NCBI RefSeq assembly: GCF_003352385.1
Contig: NZ_CP031243.1
Coordinates: 1,094,501-1,158,500 of the forward strand
Source: Haemophilus haemolyticus
GTDB lineage: Bacteria; Pseudomonadota; Gammaproteobacteria; Enterobacterales; Pasteurellaceae
Direction of reading: 5' to 3'
Length of the DNA stretch: 64,000 bases
The number at the start of each line of letters is the position of its first letter. Within the stretch, counting starts at the first letter, position 1. The notes under the pieces are model-generated. The model did not search any database. It saw only the letters and a program-made list of their open reading frames with translations, and had not been told where the DNA came from. Of the stretch, positions 21,148-29,745 are shown piece by piece. A program made the position numbers and the translations under genes.

Positions 21148-21355
21148 AGTAGAAAAATCAAAAACTGCATTTTCTAAAGAAAATGGTTCATTCGTTCTAT
21201 GTGGCTTTAATGGTTTCTTCTTTTACAACAGAAAAGGAAAATCATTCCCTCTAGTTCTTTATTGTGTCATTAAATATGCAGTCGGTTTTATAGGTTTTAT
21301 TGGTGCAGCGAAAATTCTAGATTTATATCAGGTTTTCAGCTTATGCCCAATATAG
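21113..21355 (+). CDS. Hypothetical basic membrane-segment protein
   Basis: An 80-residue ORF: a very basic N-terminus (MKRKAKNRSTRKVEKSK) followed by a hydrophobic stretch, FPLVLYCVIKYAVGFIGFIG, near residues 45-64. CGGAGTAACGCTT precedes the ATG. No family is recognised. Size and layout are compatible with a small membrane toxin or leader, but this is only a shape resemblance. It lies inside the islet, between the hairpin cluster and the structured element before the autotransporter gene. Confidence 0.3.
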   Translation: MKRKAKNRSTRKVEKSKTAFSKENGSFVLCGFNGFFFYNRKGKSFPLVLYCVIKYAVGFIGFIGAAKILDLYQVFSLCPI

Positions 21356-21484
21356 CAAGAGAACCTAAGGAGTAAATAATCATATATTGCAATTATTTTA
21401 ATTTTATCAAAAATACAAAACGATCCTTGAGCCTGTATTTAGACACCTTGTCTAACTATTTAAGCCTGAGTTTTGTATCTAACG

Positions 21485-21562
21485 AAGCTGAAATTACTCA
21501 CACTTAGACTAATTCTTTAACAAATTAGGAATGGTCTTAGAGACCGTAATTTCAGCTTTTTT
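21485..21562 (+). ncRNA. Three-way-junction RNA element ending in T run
   Basis: A perfect 13-bp outer stem (AAGCTGAAATTAC 21485-21497 with GTAATTTCAGCTT 21546-21558) encloses two perfect hairpins, CTAATT/AATTAG (21509-21528) and GGTCT/AGACC (21533-21545). TTTTTT follows, so the whole can act as a terminator. Another hairpin, TAGACA/TGTCTA, lies upstream near 21442-21456. It sits 51 bases before the autotransporter ATG, so it may be an attenuator in that leader or the end of an independent small RNA. Confidence 0.45.
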
Positions 21563-21612
21563 ACACTTAAATATCTTTATTAAATTAATCCAACATTACG
21601 CAGGCAACCTAA

Positions 21613-24498
21613 ATGAACAAAATCTTTAAAACCAAATACAATTATCTCACTAAAAATTCTGTCGTGACATCAGAATTAGCGAAAAACAGAGGTAAATCTG
21701 GTTTGGTGAAAACCGCCTTAGTGATTGCTGCTTTGTCAGCTTCTCACTTTTCAACAGCAGTTACGATATATAATAATGAATTTGTTGGCGATTTACATAA
21801 AAATGCAGATGGCACATTAACTTATTCAGGAAGTGGAAATGATAGATCTCTCTACGAGATTGATAAATTAGAGATTACTGGAGCTACTCCCAATACCGCA
21901 TCTTTGGGATTAAACCTAGACTCTATTGGATATGATTTTGGAGATAAATTTGGTTTAGGTTTAAATTTAAGTCAAGATCAGTATGAAAGAGAATTTTATA
22001 ATGGACGTATTAGATTGTTTCTAGATAATGCAGATTCAATTAAGGCGATTGGAGAAAATAGCGTAGCGGTTAAAGTACTTGATGAATTTAAAAAGGACAA
22101 ACATGACCCAACATTTTTTACCCTTTCTAATGAAGAGAAAGCTGATAAAATTAAAGAGCTTTATAAAAATCTTTATACTGATATTGGGATAGAGAATCAT
22201 GGTACCATTTCTTCCGAAAAAGGGAATGCTATTGATTTTTCTGCCTTTAATCGTACGGATTTATTTGGTAAAGTGGTTGAGAATCTTAACCTTTATGTAA
22301 GGCCAGACGTAGAGAATTATGGAGTGATTTCTGCTCAGGAAGATAAAGCGGCATTTATTGGTTCGGATTATTATGACAGACTTTGGTTACGTAACTATAG
22401 TAAAATTGAAGGAAATATTTACTTAGGTAAAGGCGATGATGAACTATTTGTAGATAAAGGAGCTGATATCTCTAAAGTAAAAGTATTGGATGGGTCTTAT
22501 AAAAATAATCCTGATGCTCTAGATAATATGGAGTATAATCATATGGGTATCTATGGGCTAACGTTAACTGGTAGTAGTGAAAGTGTAGGCAGTTACGAAG
22601 ATAAAGCAATTCGTAATTTTCAGAGTATTATTCTTAACAGAAGTATTTTAAATTTAACTGGGAATATGATTGGTAATTCTGGTAAAATTGGTGTGATTTC
22701 TATAGGTTATAATTCTAAGTTAATAATTGCTCCTAAAAATACCCCTTCAAATATTAGGCTTGATTATTCTGTTGAAAACTATAACAGCATAATTGATCTC
22801 TCTAAAAATGATCTTCCAAATGATACTCTAACTATTAGTGGCGATTATCGTAAATGGTATGCTGATCAAGAATACACTGGCGAACTTCGCGTTAACACTT
22901 TCTGGCATAACCCCGATATCCAACAAACTGATAAACTGATTATTGAAGGCAATCACAAAGGCACCACCACCGTTAAAGCCTACTACCAAGGCAACAAGAG
23001 CATTTTCGGTGATGTAACCCGTTCGGATGTAGAGAAAAACGGTGGCTTATTAACCCCTGTGGTGGAAATTAAAGGCGAAGAAAAGGGCAAATTTGAAGGT
23101 ACTGCCCCAACCACAAACGCAGGCGAAGCCCAATTAGTGCGACATGGCAATAACTATTATTGGACGTTAACAGCATTAGAACAACCAGCACCACAGCCAG
23201 AACCAGTACAACCTGCACCACAACCAGAGCCAATGCAACCAGTGCCGCAACCAGAACCAGTGCAACCAGTGCCACAGCCAGAACCAGTGCAACCAGTGCC
23301 ACAGCCAGAACCAGTGAAACCAGTGCCGCAACCTGAGCCAGTACAACCAGTGCCACAGCCAGAACCAGTGCAACCTGCACCACAACCTGAGCCAGTACAA
23401 CCTGCACCACAACCAGAGCCAGTACAACCAGTGCCGCAACCAGAGCCAGTACAACCAGCACCACAACCAGAGCCAGTACAACCAACACCGCAACCAGCGG
23501 TGCCAGCCAACAACGGCCCGATGATTTATGCGGAACAGATAGCTGGCTATGTACAAACTCAACGCATTGCTAGGGAAGCATTATTGCAAGAAAACGGTAA
23601 ATTGCAAACCCGAATGGGCAGCTTGCAAGCACCGTTAACACCGCAAACTTGGGCACGCGTAGGCGGTGGCTATACCCAAGAACAGGGCAAAGATCGTTTA
23701 GCTTATAAATCGAAAGCAAAACTTGTGCAAATCGGCTCAGATTTATTCATGAACAGCAATGAAAATGGCATTCGCCGCGGCGGTGTGATGGTATCGTTCA
23801 ACCGTGCGGATAACAAATTCTACGACAAATACCACGCCCAAAATGGCTATATTGTGGCGGATAAATTGGTGGGCAAAGGCAAGTTAGAAACCGCAACACT
23901 GGGCTTATATTCCACTTGGTATGGCAATAACGGCTTGTATTTGGACACCTCCGCAAATGTGGGCTGGATTGGGGCGAAATACACCACACAAAACGGCAAC
24001 AAAGCGAAAAATCACGGCTTCAGCTTTATGGCAAATACTGAAGTGGGTAAGAAAATTGCGATTTCTACTGATGGCAGATGGAATTTTGTACCACAAGCAC
24101 AACTCACCTTGCTTGAGACCAAAATGGGCGGATTTAATGACGGCATTCGTGATATAAAATCCACCCATCAAACCGTATTACGCGGACGTGTTGGGGCAGG
24201 TGTGAGCTTTAATGCCGAAAAAGGCAAAAACGCCAATAGTTTCTTTGCTTCACTGAATTTGGTGCACGATTTTATGGGCGCAAAAACCGAATTAGAGGTA
24301 GGGCGTGACCGTATTACCGAACGTTATGCCCCAACCTTTGGTGAAGTGAGCATCGGCGGCGTTTTACCATTGGGTAAACAGTTATCGGCGCAGGCAAATC
24401 TGAATTATACCCGTGCATTAAGCAAAACCAACACCTTGTTTAGCGGCAGAGGTAAGGAAGCTTATCAAGGATATGTTGGTTTGAAATATATTTGGTAA
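21613..24498 (+). CDS. Classical (type Va) autotransporter
   Basis: A 961-residue secreted-and-anchored outer-membrane protein. MNKIFKTKYNYLTKNSVVTSELAKNRGK is an extended signal peptide region, with cleavage likely near residues 46-50 (after HFSTA). The passenger (about 50-520) has beta-helix-like repeats and no visible serine-protease or lipase motif. An 11-copy proline-rich linker spans residues 524-631. The barrel (about 690-961) begins WARVGGGYTQ and ends GYVGLKYIW, with an aromatic C-terminus. No uptake signal lies within the gene, although both islet ends carry one. The ligand is unknown. Confidence 0.9.
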   Translation: MNKIFKTKYNYLTKNSVVTSELAKNRGKSGLVKTALVIAALSASHFSTAVTIYNNEFVGDLHKNADGTLTYSGSGNDRSLYEIDKLEITGATPNTASLGLNLDSIGYDFGDKFGLGLNLSQDQYEREFYNGRIRLFLDNADSIKAIGENSVAVKVLDEFKKDKHDPTFFTLSNEEKADKIKELYKNLYTDIGIENHGTISSEKGNAIDFSAFNRTDLFGKVVENLNLYVRPDVENYGVISAQEDKAAFIGSDYYDRLWLRNYSKIEGNIYLGKGDDELFVDKGADISKVKVLDGSYKNNPDALDNMEYNHMGIYGLTLTGSSESVGSYEDKAIRNFQSIILNRSILNLTGNMIGNSGKIGVISIGYNSKLIIAPKNTPSNIRLDYSVENYNSIIDLSKNDLPNDTLTISGDYRKWYADQEYTGELRVNTFWHNPDIQQTDKLIIEGNHKGTTTVKAYYQGNKSIFGDVTRSDVEKNGGLLTPVVEIKGEEKGKFEGTAPTTNAGEAQLVRHGNNYYWTLTALEQPAPQPEPVQPAPQPEPMQPVPQPEPVQPVPQPEPVQPVPQPEPVKPVPQPEPVQPVPQPEPVQPAPQPEPVQPAPQPEPVQPVPQPEPVQPAPQPEPVQPTPQPAVPANNGPMIYAEQIAGYVQTQRIAREALLQENGKLQTRMGSLQAPLTPQTWARVGGGYTQEQGKDRLAYKSKAKLVQIGSDLFMNSNENGIRRGGVMVSFNRADNKFYDKYHAQNGYIVADKLVGKGKLETATLGLYSTWYGNNGLYLDTSANVGWIGAKYTTQNGNKAKNHGFSFMANTEVGKKIAISTDGRWNFVPQAQLTLLETKMGGFNDGIRDIKSTHQTVLRGRVGAGVSFNAEKGKNANSFFASLNLVHDFMGAKTELEVGRDRITERYAPTFGEVSIGGVLPLGKQLSAQANLNYTRALSKTNTLFSGRGKEAYQGYVGLKYIW
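23182..23505 (+). repeat. 27-base proline-rich tandem repeat
   Basis: Eleven full copies plus a diverged twelfth of a 27-base unit encoding QP(A/V)PQPEPV. Because the unit is a multiple of three, copy-number change would alter linker length without shifting frame. Synonymous and A/V differences between units allow unequal crossing over to be traced. The tract separates passenger from barrel and should form a stiff polyproline stalk through the envelope. Confidence 0.9.
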
Positions 24499-24544
24499 TT
24501 GTCGTCGGCATATTTTCCAAAATGGAGGACGACAAGGTTAAAAC

Positions 24545-24570
24545 AAGCGGTCAGAAAATTCTGACCGCTT
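24545..24570 (+). terminator. Hairpin after autotransporter gene
   Basis: AAGCGGTCAGA and TCTGACCGCTT form an 11-bp stem with an AAAT loop, 46 bases after the stop codon. The T run is poor, so a second hairpin downstream may be the actual terminator. Confidence 0.6.
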
Positions 24571-24579
24571 TGTAAAATT

Positions 24580-24616
24580 AAGGGCTAAGTTCTGGCGAGC
24601 TTAGCCTTTTCTTTTC
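24580..24616 (+). terminator. Second terminator, shared with adhesin locus
   Basis: AAGGGCTAAG pairs imperfectly with CTTAGCCTTTT, then a T-rich run. The sequence AAGGGCTAAGTTCTG is the same as that behind the trimeric adhesin gene at 10860. Confidence 0.65.
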
Positions 24617-24739
24617 CTTTTTCTTCCCCCTAGGCTTTTCTTTGTCCTCTTCGATTTTATTCTAGAATAACGCCCAATTATCGAAAACGTTTATGCGAAT
24701 GTTATGGAGTTTATTCCAATTTTAAAGCTAACATCAAAT

Positions 24740-24899
24740 GGTACTACTGTGACGCCAACAGGTTCGGCAGGTGTAAAAGGGCATTTGGCGAGAGCGTATC
24801 GCACTTTTATCTGTCTTACGATCTGCCTGCTGCAATTGTTCGCTTTATTGATTTTGTACAACCTAAATTAATGATCGTGATTGAAACTAAACGCTTTCC
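24740..24899 (+). pseudogene. Decayed waaA (Kdo transferase) fragment
   Basis: Conceptual translation gives TVTPTGSAGVKGHLA, then, after a frameshift near 24790, VSHFYLSYDLPAAIVRFIDF and VQPKLMIVIET. This is the T-x-T-P-T-G-S...YLPYDLP...PKLVIIMETE core of 3-deoxy-D-manno-octulosonic-acid transferase. About 50 codons remain with no start or C-terminal glycosyltransferase half. It belongs to the debris downstream of the autotransporter gene. Recognition is from the motif series, not an alignment. Confidence 0.65.
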
Positions 24900-24929
24900 A
24901 TATAATCATCAGATATAATCCAAGATCAA

Positions 24930-25058
24930 GGATGTTTATACTGGCTAGAGTGTACATGGTTTATCCAAAGTATGAGCCATCAGGGAAATTGTTATGATAG
25001 TTCAGCTATTGAAAGTTTTCTGGGAAAAATACAGTCATCGATTTTTAATTATCTCTAA
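24930..25058 (+). mobile_element. IS3-family transposase remnant
   Basis: In one frame the stretch encodes YWLECTWFIQSMSHQGNCYD then SSAIESFLGKIQSSIF, ending at a stop at 25056. QSMS(R/H)(K/Q)GNCYDN...ESF is the hallmark segment just before the third catalytic residue (here the E of IESF) of IS3/IS150-type integrase-core transposases. The rest of the gene and both inverted repeats are missing. It shows that mobile DNA once reached this site. Confidence 0.75.
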
Positions 25059-25112
25059 ATTAGAGAAGGCATTATGTATAACGAGAAGCAGATAAAAACA
25101 AGTTTAAAGAAT

Positions 25113-25139
25113 TTGAGCTCTGCATTATACAGAGCTCAA
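25113..25139. terminator. Hairpin near right islet end
   Basis: TTGAGCTCTG and CAGAGCTCAA form a perfect 10-bp stem, followed by TATTTT. It lies between the transposase remnant and the right direct repeat. It could act on the plus strand or on prs read-through. Confidence 0.5.
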
Positions 25140-25183
25140 TATTTTAAGTAATTTATGAACAACCCACTTTATGGGAGCAGTTC

Positions 25184-25302
25184 AAAGTGCGGTATTTTTT
25201 ATTGAAATTTTAATTTAGTTAAACATCGCAGAAATAGATTCTTCGTTGCTAATGCGACGAATGGCTTCTGCTAGCATGGAAGAAAGCGTAAGCACGCGAA
25301 CT
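25184..25302. repeat. Right direct repeat of tyrS-prs islet
   Basis: The parental copy of the repeat at 20652-20770. It contains the uptake signal AAAGTGCGGT, the prs 3' flank and the last 29 codons of the intact prs gene. Confidence 0.9.
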
Positions 25303-26162
25303 TTACCGATCGCTTTCATTTCTTCTGATAGTGGAATGGTGTCAGTCACAACAATTTCATCAATGGCATCGCTGGCTAAGTTTTTGGCTGCTGCACCAGA
25401 GAAAACGGCGTGAGTTGCATAAGCAAAAACACGTTTTGCTCCACGTTCTTTTAATGCTTCAGCGGCTTTACAAAGCGTACCGCCAGTATCAATCATATCA
25501 TCTACCAAAATACAATCACGGTCTGCAACATCACCGATAATATGCATTACTTGTGCTACGTTTGCACGAGGGCGACGTTTGTCAATAATAGCCATATCGG
25601 TATCGTTTAATAATTTAGCTACCGCACGAGCACGTACAACACCACCAATATCTGGAGATACAACAATTGGATTTTCAAGATCAGATTTTTTCAAAATATC
25701 GTGAATTAAAACTGGAGAACCAAATACGTTGTCTACTGGAATATCAAAGAAACCTTGGATTTGTTCTGCGTGTAGGTCGCAGGTTAAGACACGGTCAATA
25801 CCAACAGTTGAAAGTAAATCTGCCACAACTTTAGCGGTAATTGGTACACGAGCCGAACGAACACGACGATCTTGGCGAGCATAGCCGAAATAAGGAATCA
25901 CGGCAGTAATACGACCAGCAGATGCTCGACGTAATGCATCTACCATAACAATCAATTCCATTAAGTTATCATTGGTTGGCGCACAAGTTGATTGGATGAT
26001 AAACACATCCGCACCACGCACATTTTCATTGATTTGAACTTGGATTTCACCATCGCTGAAACGTGCGACCGTCGCATCGCCTAGCGAAATATATAAACGT
26101 TCAGAAATACGTTTTGCAAGTTCAGGTGTTGCATTACCCGCGAAGAGTTTAATGTCAGGCAT
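25215..26162 (-). CDS. prs: Ribose-phosphate pyrophosphokinase
   Basis: Makes PRPP from ribose 5-phosphate and ATP for purine, pyrimidine, NAD, histidine and tryptophan synthesis. It has 315 residues, the standard length. Motifs are [16 protein letters not shown] at the start, the flexible-loop YFGYARQDR (about residues 95-103), and the PRPP-binding [13 protein letters not shown] (216-228). It is the last gene of lolB-ispE-prs: it starts one base after the ispE stop. Its 3' end is duplicated at the far side of the islet. Confidence 0.98.
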   Translation of the reverse strand: MPDIKLFAGNATPELAKRISERLYISLGDATVARFSDGEIQVQINENVRGADVFIIQSTCAPTNDNLMELIVMVDALRRASAGRITAVIPYFGYARQDRRVRSARVPITAKVVADLLSTVGIDRVLTCDLHAEQIQGFFDIPVDNVFGSPVLIHDILKKSDLENPIVVSPDIGGVVRARAVAKLLNDTDMAIIDKRRPRANVAQVMHIIGDVADRDCILVDDMIDTGGTLCKAAEALKERGAKRVFAYATHAVFSGAAAKNLASDAIDEIVVTDTIPLSEEMKAIGKVRVLTLSSMLAEAIRRISNEESISAMFN

Positions 26163-26163
26163 T

Positions 26164-27105
26164 TTATAAAACCTCAGGTTTAGATTGTCGATGAGTATAA
26201 GTTGATGATAGCTGCTTCAACATTGCGTGCAAGGGAGAAACATTGAGTCCTTTCGCAACAAAGCCAAAAAATGCTTCTGGTTTTTGTCTAAATACCGCTT
26301 GTGCTTTTGCTTCATGATCAAATTCAGCAAAAACACATGCTCCCGTTCCTGTTAATCTTGCCGGCGCATATTGTAGCAACCAGTTTAGCGCTTTTTCAAC
26401 GTTTGAATAATGATTTATCACAACTTTTTCGCAATCGTTTACATAAGGCTCGCTCAAAAGTTGTTCTAGGGATTTTTTCGGTGTATTACGTGGTAAATTT
26501 GGATCTTGAAATATCACAGCTGTCGATATTGAATCATCGGGTTTTAATACAACAAACCATTTTTCAGCAGGTTCACAATAAGTGATTTTCTCCCCGACAC
26601 CTTCAGCAAAAGCAGCGTGCCCATGTACAAATACTGGCACATCAGCGCCTAGTGTTAATCCTAATTTTGCCAATTCATCAATGGATAAATTAGCTTGCCA
26701 TAAATAATTTAACGCGACTAATGCGGTTGCAGCATTAGACGAACCTCCGCCAACACCGCCTCCCATTGGAAGAATTTTATCTAAATGAATATTTGCACCC
26801 AATTGAATATTGGCTTTTTCTTGTAAAAGTTTTGCAGCTCGATAAATTAGATTATCTTCAGTTTTTAGATTTGGAATTTCTGGCGTTAAAACAATTCGAT
26901 TATCTTCTTCACGGATACTCATTTCTAACCAATCGCCGAAATCTAAAAATTGAAAAAGTGTTTGTAATTCATGATAGCCGTTCGGCAATTTTCCGTTGAT
27001 ATAAAGAAATAAATTCAGTTTGGATGGGCTAGGGAAGCGCAATGGCTTCCCATTTGATTGTGTTGTATTTTGACAAAGTGCGGTAGAAAATTGATGTGAT
27101 TTCAT
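26164..27105 (-). CDS. ispE: 4-diphosphocytidyl-2-C-methyl-D-erythritol kinase
   Basis: ATP-dependent GHMP kinase of the methylerythritol phosphate isoprenoid pathway. The start [12 protein letters not shown] gives 313 residues, which I recall as the H. influenzae length. [13 protein letters not shown] holds the substrate-binding lysine, and [17 protein letters not shown] (about residues 100-116) is the GHMP ATP-binding loop. An alternative ATG at 27117 (MNTLMKS) overlaps the lolB stop as TAATG and could give translational coupling; the choice between them is open. Confidence 0.95.
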   Translation of the reverse strand: MKSHQFSTALCQNTTQSNGKPLRFPSPSKLNLFLYINGKLPNGYHELQTLFQFLDFGDWLEMSIREEDNRIVLTPEIPNLKTEDNLIYRAAKLLQEKANIQLGANIHLDKILPMGGGVGGGSSNAATALVALNYLWQANLSIDELAKLGLTLGADVPVFVHGHAAFAEGVGEKITYCEPAEKWFVVLKPDDSISTAVIFQDPNLPRNTPKKSLEQLLSEPYVNDCEKVVINHYSNVEKALNWLLQYAPARLTGTGACVFAEFDHEAKAQAVFRQKPEAFFGFVAKGLNVSPLHAMLKQLSSTYTHRQSKPEVL

Positions 27106-27116
27106 TAATGTATTCA

Positions 27117-27749
27117 TTAGTAAATCCACTCATCCACGCGAATTTTTAGAGTTTGTTTCGTGCTGTCATTTTTTAGCAGAATATTTTCAGGCATCGAATT
27201 ATTTGAGTGATAAGTTAGATAATCTGCAGTCCATTGAGAACCATCTACATGATAAGTAAATGCGCCAAGTAAATGATTGGTACCGACTTGATAATCCGCG
27301 TTCATTGCCGGTTGACCTTTCAACCAATACGCTAAGTGTTCTAATGGCACATCCATTCCAATAATCTCTTGTAATAATAGTTTGGCATCGGCTGCAGATT
27401 GTTGATTGCCGTTGTTATCGGAAATTGTCATTCCACTTTGATGCATTTGAATCCAAAGGGTAGATTTACTGATTAAAGAATAGAGTTTAAGCGTATAAGA
27501 TTTCGGATTTTGGTATTGCCATTCAAAGCGGCTAGAAAAACGTTCTGTTGGACTGATATAACCAATTTGTCCTTTAGCTTGGTAGGATTGAATTTTTTGA
27601 ATCTTTTGTAAATGCTGTTGCCATGTGGCGTCGGTTTTATCGATATATTGCACGTTGACTGGACGGTCAGCATCCATCGTACAGGCTGTAAGTATGCTGG
27701 TTACAAAAAGTGCGGTGAGAAATTTAAACGTTTTCATATTATTCATCAA
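27117..27749 (-). CDS. lolB: Outer-membrane lipoprotein receptor LolB
   Basis: Accepts lipoproteins from LolA and inserts them into the outer membrane inner leaflet. About 205-210 residues, with signal peptide [18 protein letters not shown] ending in a lipobox cysteine near residue 23. The downstream domain ([20 protein letters not shown], then [10 protein letters not shown]) is typical LolB. It leads the lolB-ispE-prs operon. LolA, its partner, is encoded at 38.2 kb in this window. The precise start among MMNNMKT is uncertain by a few residues. Confidence 0.94.
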   Translation of the reverse strand: MMNNMKTFKFLTALFVTSILTACTMDADRPVNVQYIDKTDATWQQHLQKIQKIQSYQAKGQIGYISPTERFSSRFEWQYQNPKSYTLKLYSLISKSTLWIQMHQSGMTISDNNGNQQSAADAKLLLQEIIGMDVPLEHLAYWLKGQPAMNADYQVGTNHLLGAFTYHVDGSQWTADYLTYHSNNSMPENILLKNDSTKQTLKIRVDEWIY

Positions 27750-27812
27750 GTTAATAAGCTCGCGTATTTTAAGGATTTAGTTTAATTGAGTAAAGTTACT
27801 TTTATTTGTTAA

Positions 27813-29060
27813 TTATTTGGGATAATTTTCTTTTGTTTGTTTAACCGCTAAGATTCTTCGTTTCGTCAATTCATTTCTGATTTCTTGTTTCTCAAATCCA
27901 TCTGCAATAACTTGCTGTACATCTACTTCATTTGCCGCTTGTAATAATTGATTGATGTAATCTATTTGTGGATAGTTTTTATTTTCAAAACCTGTTCTAC
28001 CTCGCGTATCAGCTAGACATACTTGTAGAAATTCTTGAAAGCGTTGTGGTTTTCTCCACACATCAAAACGATTAAACAGCGTTATGACGGTTTCAGCTCG
28101 AAGCTCAAAGGCTTTGTGAATATGCGTATGAAATTCACAAGTTAGTTCTGCAAGTTCTTGAAAATAACTTGGTACTTTCAAGCGTTTGCACAATGATCTT
28201 GTTGGTTTTATGCCAGCTTGCTCATGTCCATAATGATGAGGAAGAATATTTTGAGGTGTAAGAGCCTTGCCTAGATCATGACAAATTGCGGTAAAACGGA
28301 CCGCACTTTTATTTAGGATAGGGTTATTTTCAGTCAAATTAACCGCTTGTTTTAATACCAACATGGTATGAATAAAACTATCTACTTCTGGATGATGTTT
28401 TGCTGGATTTGGCACACCATAAAGGGCATCGATTTCAGGAAATAAAACTCTTAATGCACCTGTTTTATGTAAGGTTTCAAAATAAATTTCAGGATTTTTT
28501 TCGTTTAAGGCTTTTTCTGTTTCTAGCCAAACGCGTTCCGCCGTGAGATGTTGTAATTCTCCCGATTGTGCAAGTTCTGCCATTAGGGATAGCGTTTCCG
28601 ATGCGATTTTAAAACCGAGAGAATGATAACGGGCTGCAAAGCGTGCTACGCGTAATACTCGTAAAGGGTCTTCTGAAAAAGCGGGAGAAATATGGCGTAA
28701 AATTCGATTGTCTAAATCTTGTTTTCCGCCATAAGGATCGATAATTTCACCGTCTTCGCTTTGAGCCATGGCATTAATAGTGAGATCTCGTCGAATTAAA
28801 TCTTGTTCTAATGTAATTGTTGGGGAGAAATCACAAATAAAGCCAGTATAACCTACGCTAGATTTACGTTCTGTTCGGGCAAGCGCATATTCTTCTTTTG
28901 TTTTAGGATTGAGAAAAACCGGAAAATCTTTGCCTACTTGTTGATAACCGAGAGAGAGTAGCGTAGCGGGGTCTGCGCCTACCACAATCCAATCACGATC
29001 TTTTACCGGTAAACCTAATAATTGATCGCGAACAGCCCCACCAACCAAATAAACTTTCAT
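27813..29060 (-). CDS. cca: Multifunctional CCA-adding enzyme
   Basis: Adds or repairs the 3' CCA of tRNA. Residues 1-30 hold the nucleotidyltransferase motif ([15 protein letters not shown]) and the catalytic D-x-D ([10 protein letters not shown]); [10 protein letters not shown] is at about 90-99. The C-terminal half carries an HD phosphohydrolase domain ([14 protein letters not shown], about 250-263), as in the E. coli enzyme with phosphatase and 2',3'-cyclic phosphodiesterase activity. The length of 415 fits. Its start lies six bases after the SH3 gene stop, so they form an operon. Confidence 0.96.
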   Translation of the reverse strand: MKVYLVGGAVRDQLLGLPVKDRDWIVVGADPATLLSLGYQQVGKDFPVFLNPKTKEEYALARTERKSSVGYTGFICDFSPTITLEQDLIRRDLTINAMAQSEDGEIIDPYGGKQDLDNRILRHISPAFSEDPLRVLRVARFAARYHSLGFKIASETLSLMAELAQSGELQHLTAERVWLETEKALNEKNPEIYFETLHKTGALRVLFPEIDALYGVPNPAKHHPEVDSFIHTMLVLKQAVNLTENNPILNKSAVRFTAICHDLGKALTPQNILPHHYGHEQAGIKPTRSLCKRLKVPSYFQELAELTCEFHTHIHKAFELRAETVITLFNRFDVWRKPQRFQEFLQVCLADTRGRTGFENKNYPQIDYINQLLQAANEVDVQQVIADGFEKQEIRNELTKRRILAVKQTKENYPK

Positions 29061-29066
29061 TCGTGA

Positions 29067-29678
29067 TTATGCCCAGCCATCGCGACGGCGACGTTTTGGT
29101 AACACATAAGGAATGAGCAAACCGAAGAGTAAGCCTACACCCAATACTGAACCGCCATAAATAAACCATTGGATTGCAATTTCTCGTTTACCTGCATCAA
29201 GCATCGCTTCTAAATCACGATTTTTATTTTTGGTCATTTCAAGTTCGCGTTTCAGTTGAGAATTTTGTTCTAAAAGATCCGCACTTTGTTGCTCAGCTTG
29301 TTTGGTTCGACGTTGCATTTCGACAGTACGTTGTTGCCAATCGCCATCTAAACGACTAAGTTTTAAAGTTAATTCTTGGACTTGAGCTTTTAATTTTGGA
29401 TTTTCTTCTTTACTACTTGGCGTGTTGCTTAAGTCTGAATTTAAAATCCAAGCTTCACGATTTTTATTGTCGCGAATGAGTGTGTATTTGCCTTGACGAT
29501 CTAATACATTCACCGCTTCTCCAGCTTGAATTGAACCTGCAATTTTAAATTGTTCACCGGCACCGCGGCGTAAGAACGTACTGAGATTTTCAGTAACATA
29601 TTGCGTTTCTGCATGAGCAGTTGCAATACCTGTACCAAGTAACGCGCAAGATAAAAGAGTATTGTAGATTTTTTTCAT
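29067..29678 (-). CDS. TIGR04211-type SH3 domain membrane protein
   Basis: A 203-residue envelope protein resembling E. coli YgiM. A signal peptide (to about residue 23, AHA) is followed by a bacterial SH3 domain (YVTENLSTFLRRGAGEQFKI, residues 27-46, through EAWILNSDLS), a coiled coil of about 80 residues rich in Q, E and K, and a C-terminal membrane helix (IYGGSVLGVGLLFGLLIPYV) with a basic tail. Bacterial SH3 domains often bind peptidoglycan. In E. coli ygiM is also next to cca, supporting orthology. Confidence 0.88.
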   Translation of the reverse strand: MKKIYNTLLSCALLGTGIATAHAETQYVTENLSTFLRRGAGEQFKIAGSIQAGEAVNVLDRQGKYTLIRDNKNREAWILNSDLSNTPSSKEENPKLKAQVQELTLKLSRLDGDWQQRTVEMQRRTKQAEQQSADLLEQNSQLKRELEMTKNKNRDLEAMLDAGKREIAIQWFIYGGSVLGVGLLFGLLIPYVLPKRRRRDGWA

Positions 29679-29704
29679 GCTTTCTCCTTAAAAATAAAAA
29701 CAAC

Positions 29705-29734
29705 AAAAGTGCGGCTGAATAAACCGCACTTTTT
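29705..29734 (-). terminator. Uptake-signal dyad after phosphate permease gene
   Basis: AAAAGTGCGG and CCGCACTTTT pair around a short loop, 12 bases beyond the permease stop on the minus strand. Confidence 0.65.
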
Positions 29735-29745
29735 GTTGCAATAAA

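Noticed and set aside
23069..23562. Three minus-strand ORFs rich in Gly-Cys, Leu-Val or Trp-Leu repeats
   Set aside because: They are the reverse reading of the 27-base proline repeat in three frames, not genes.
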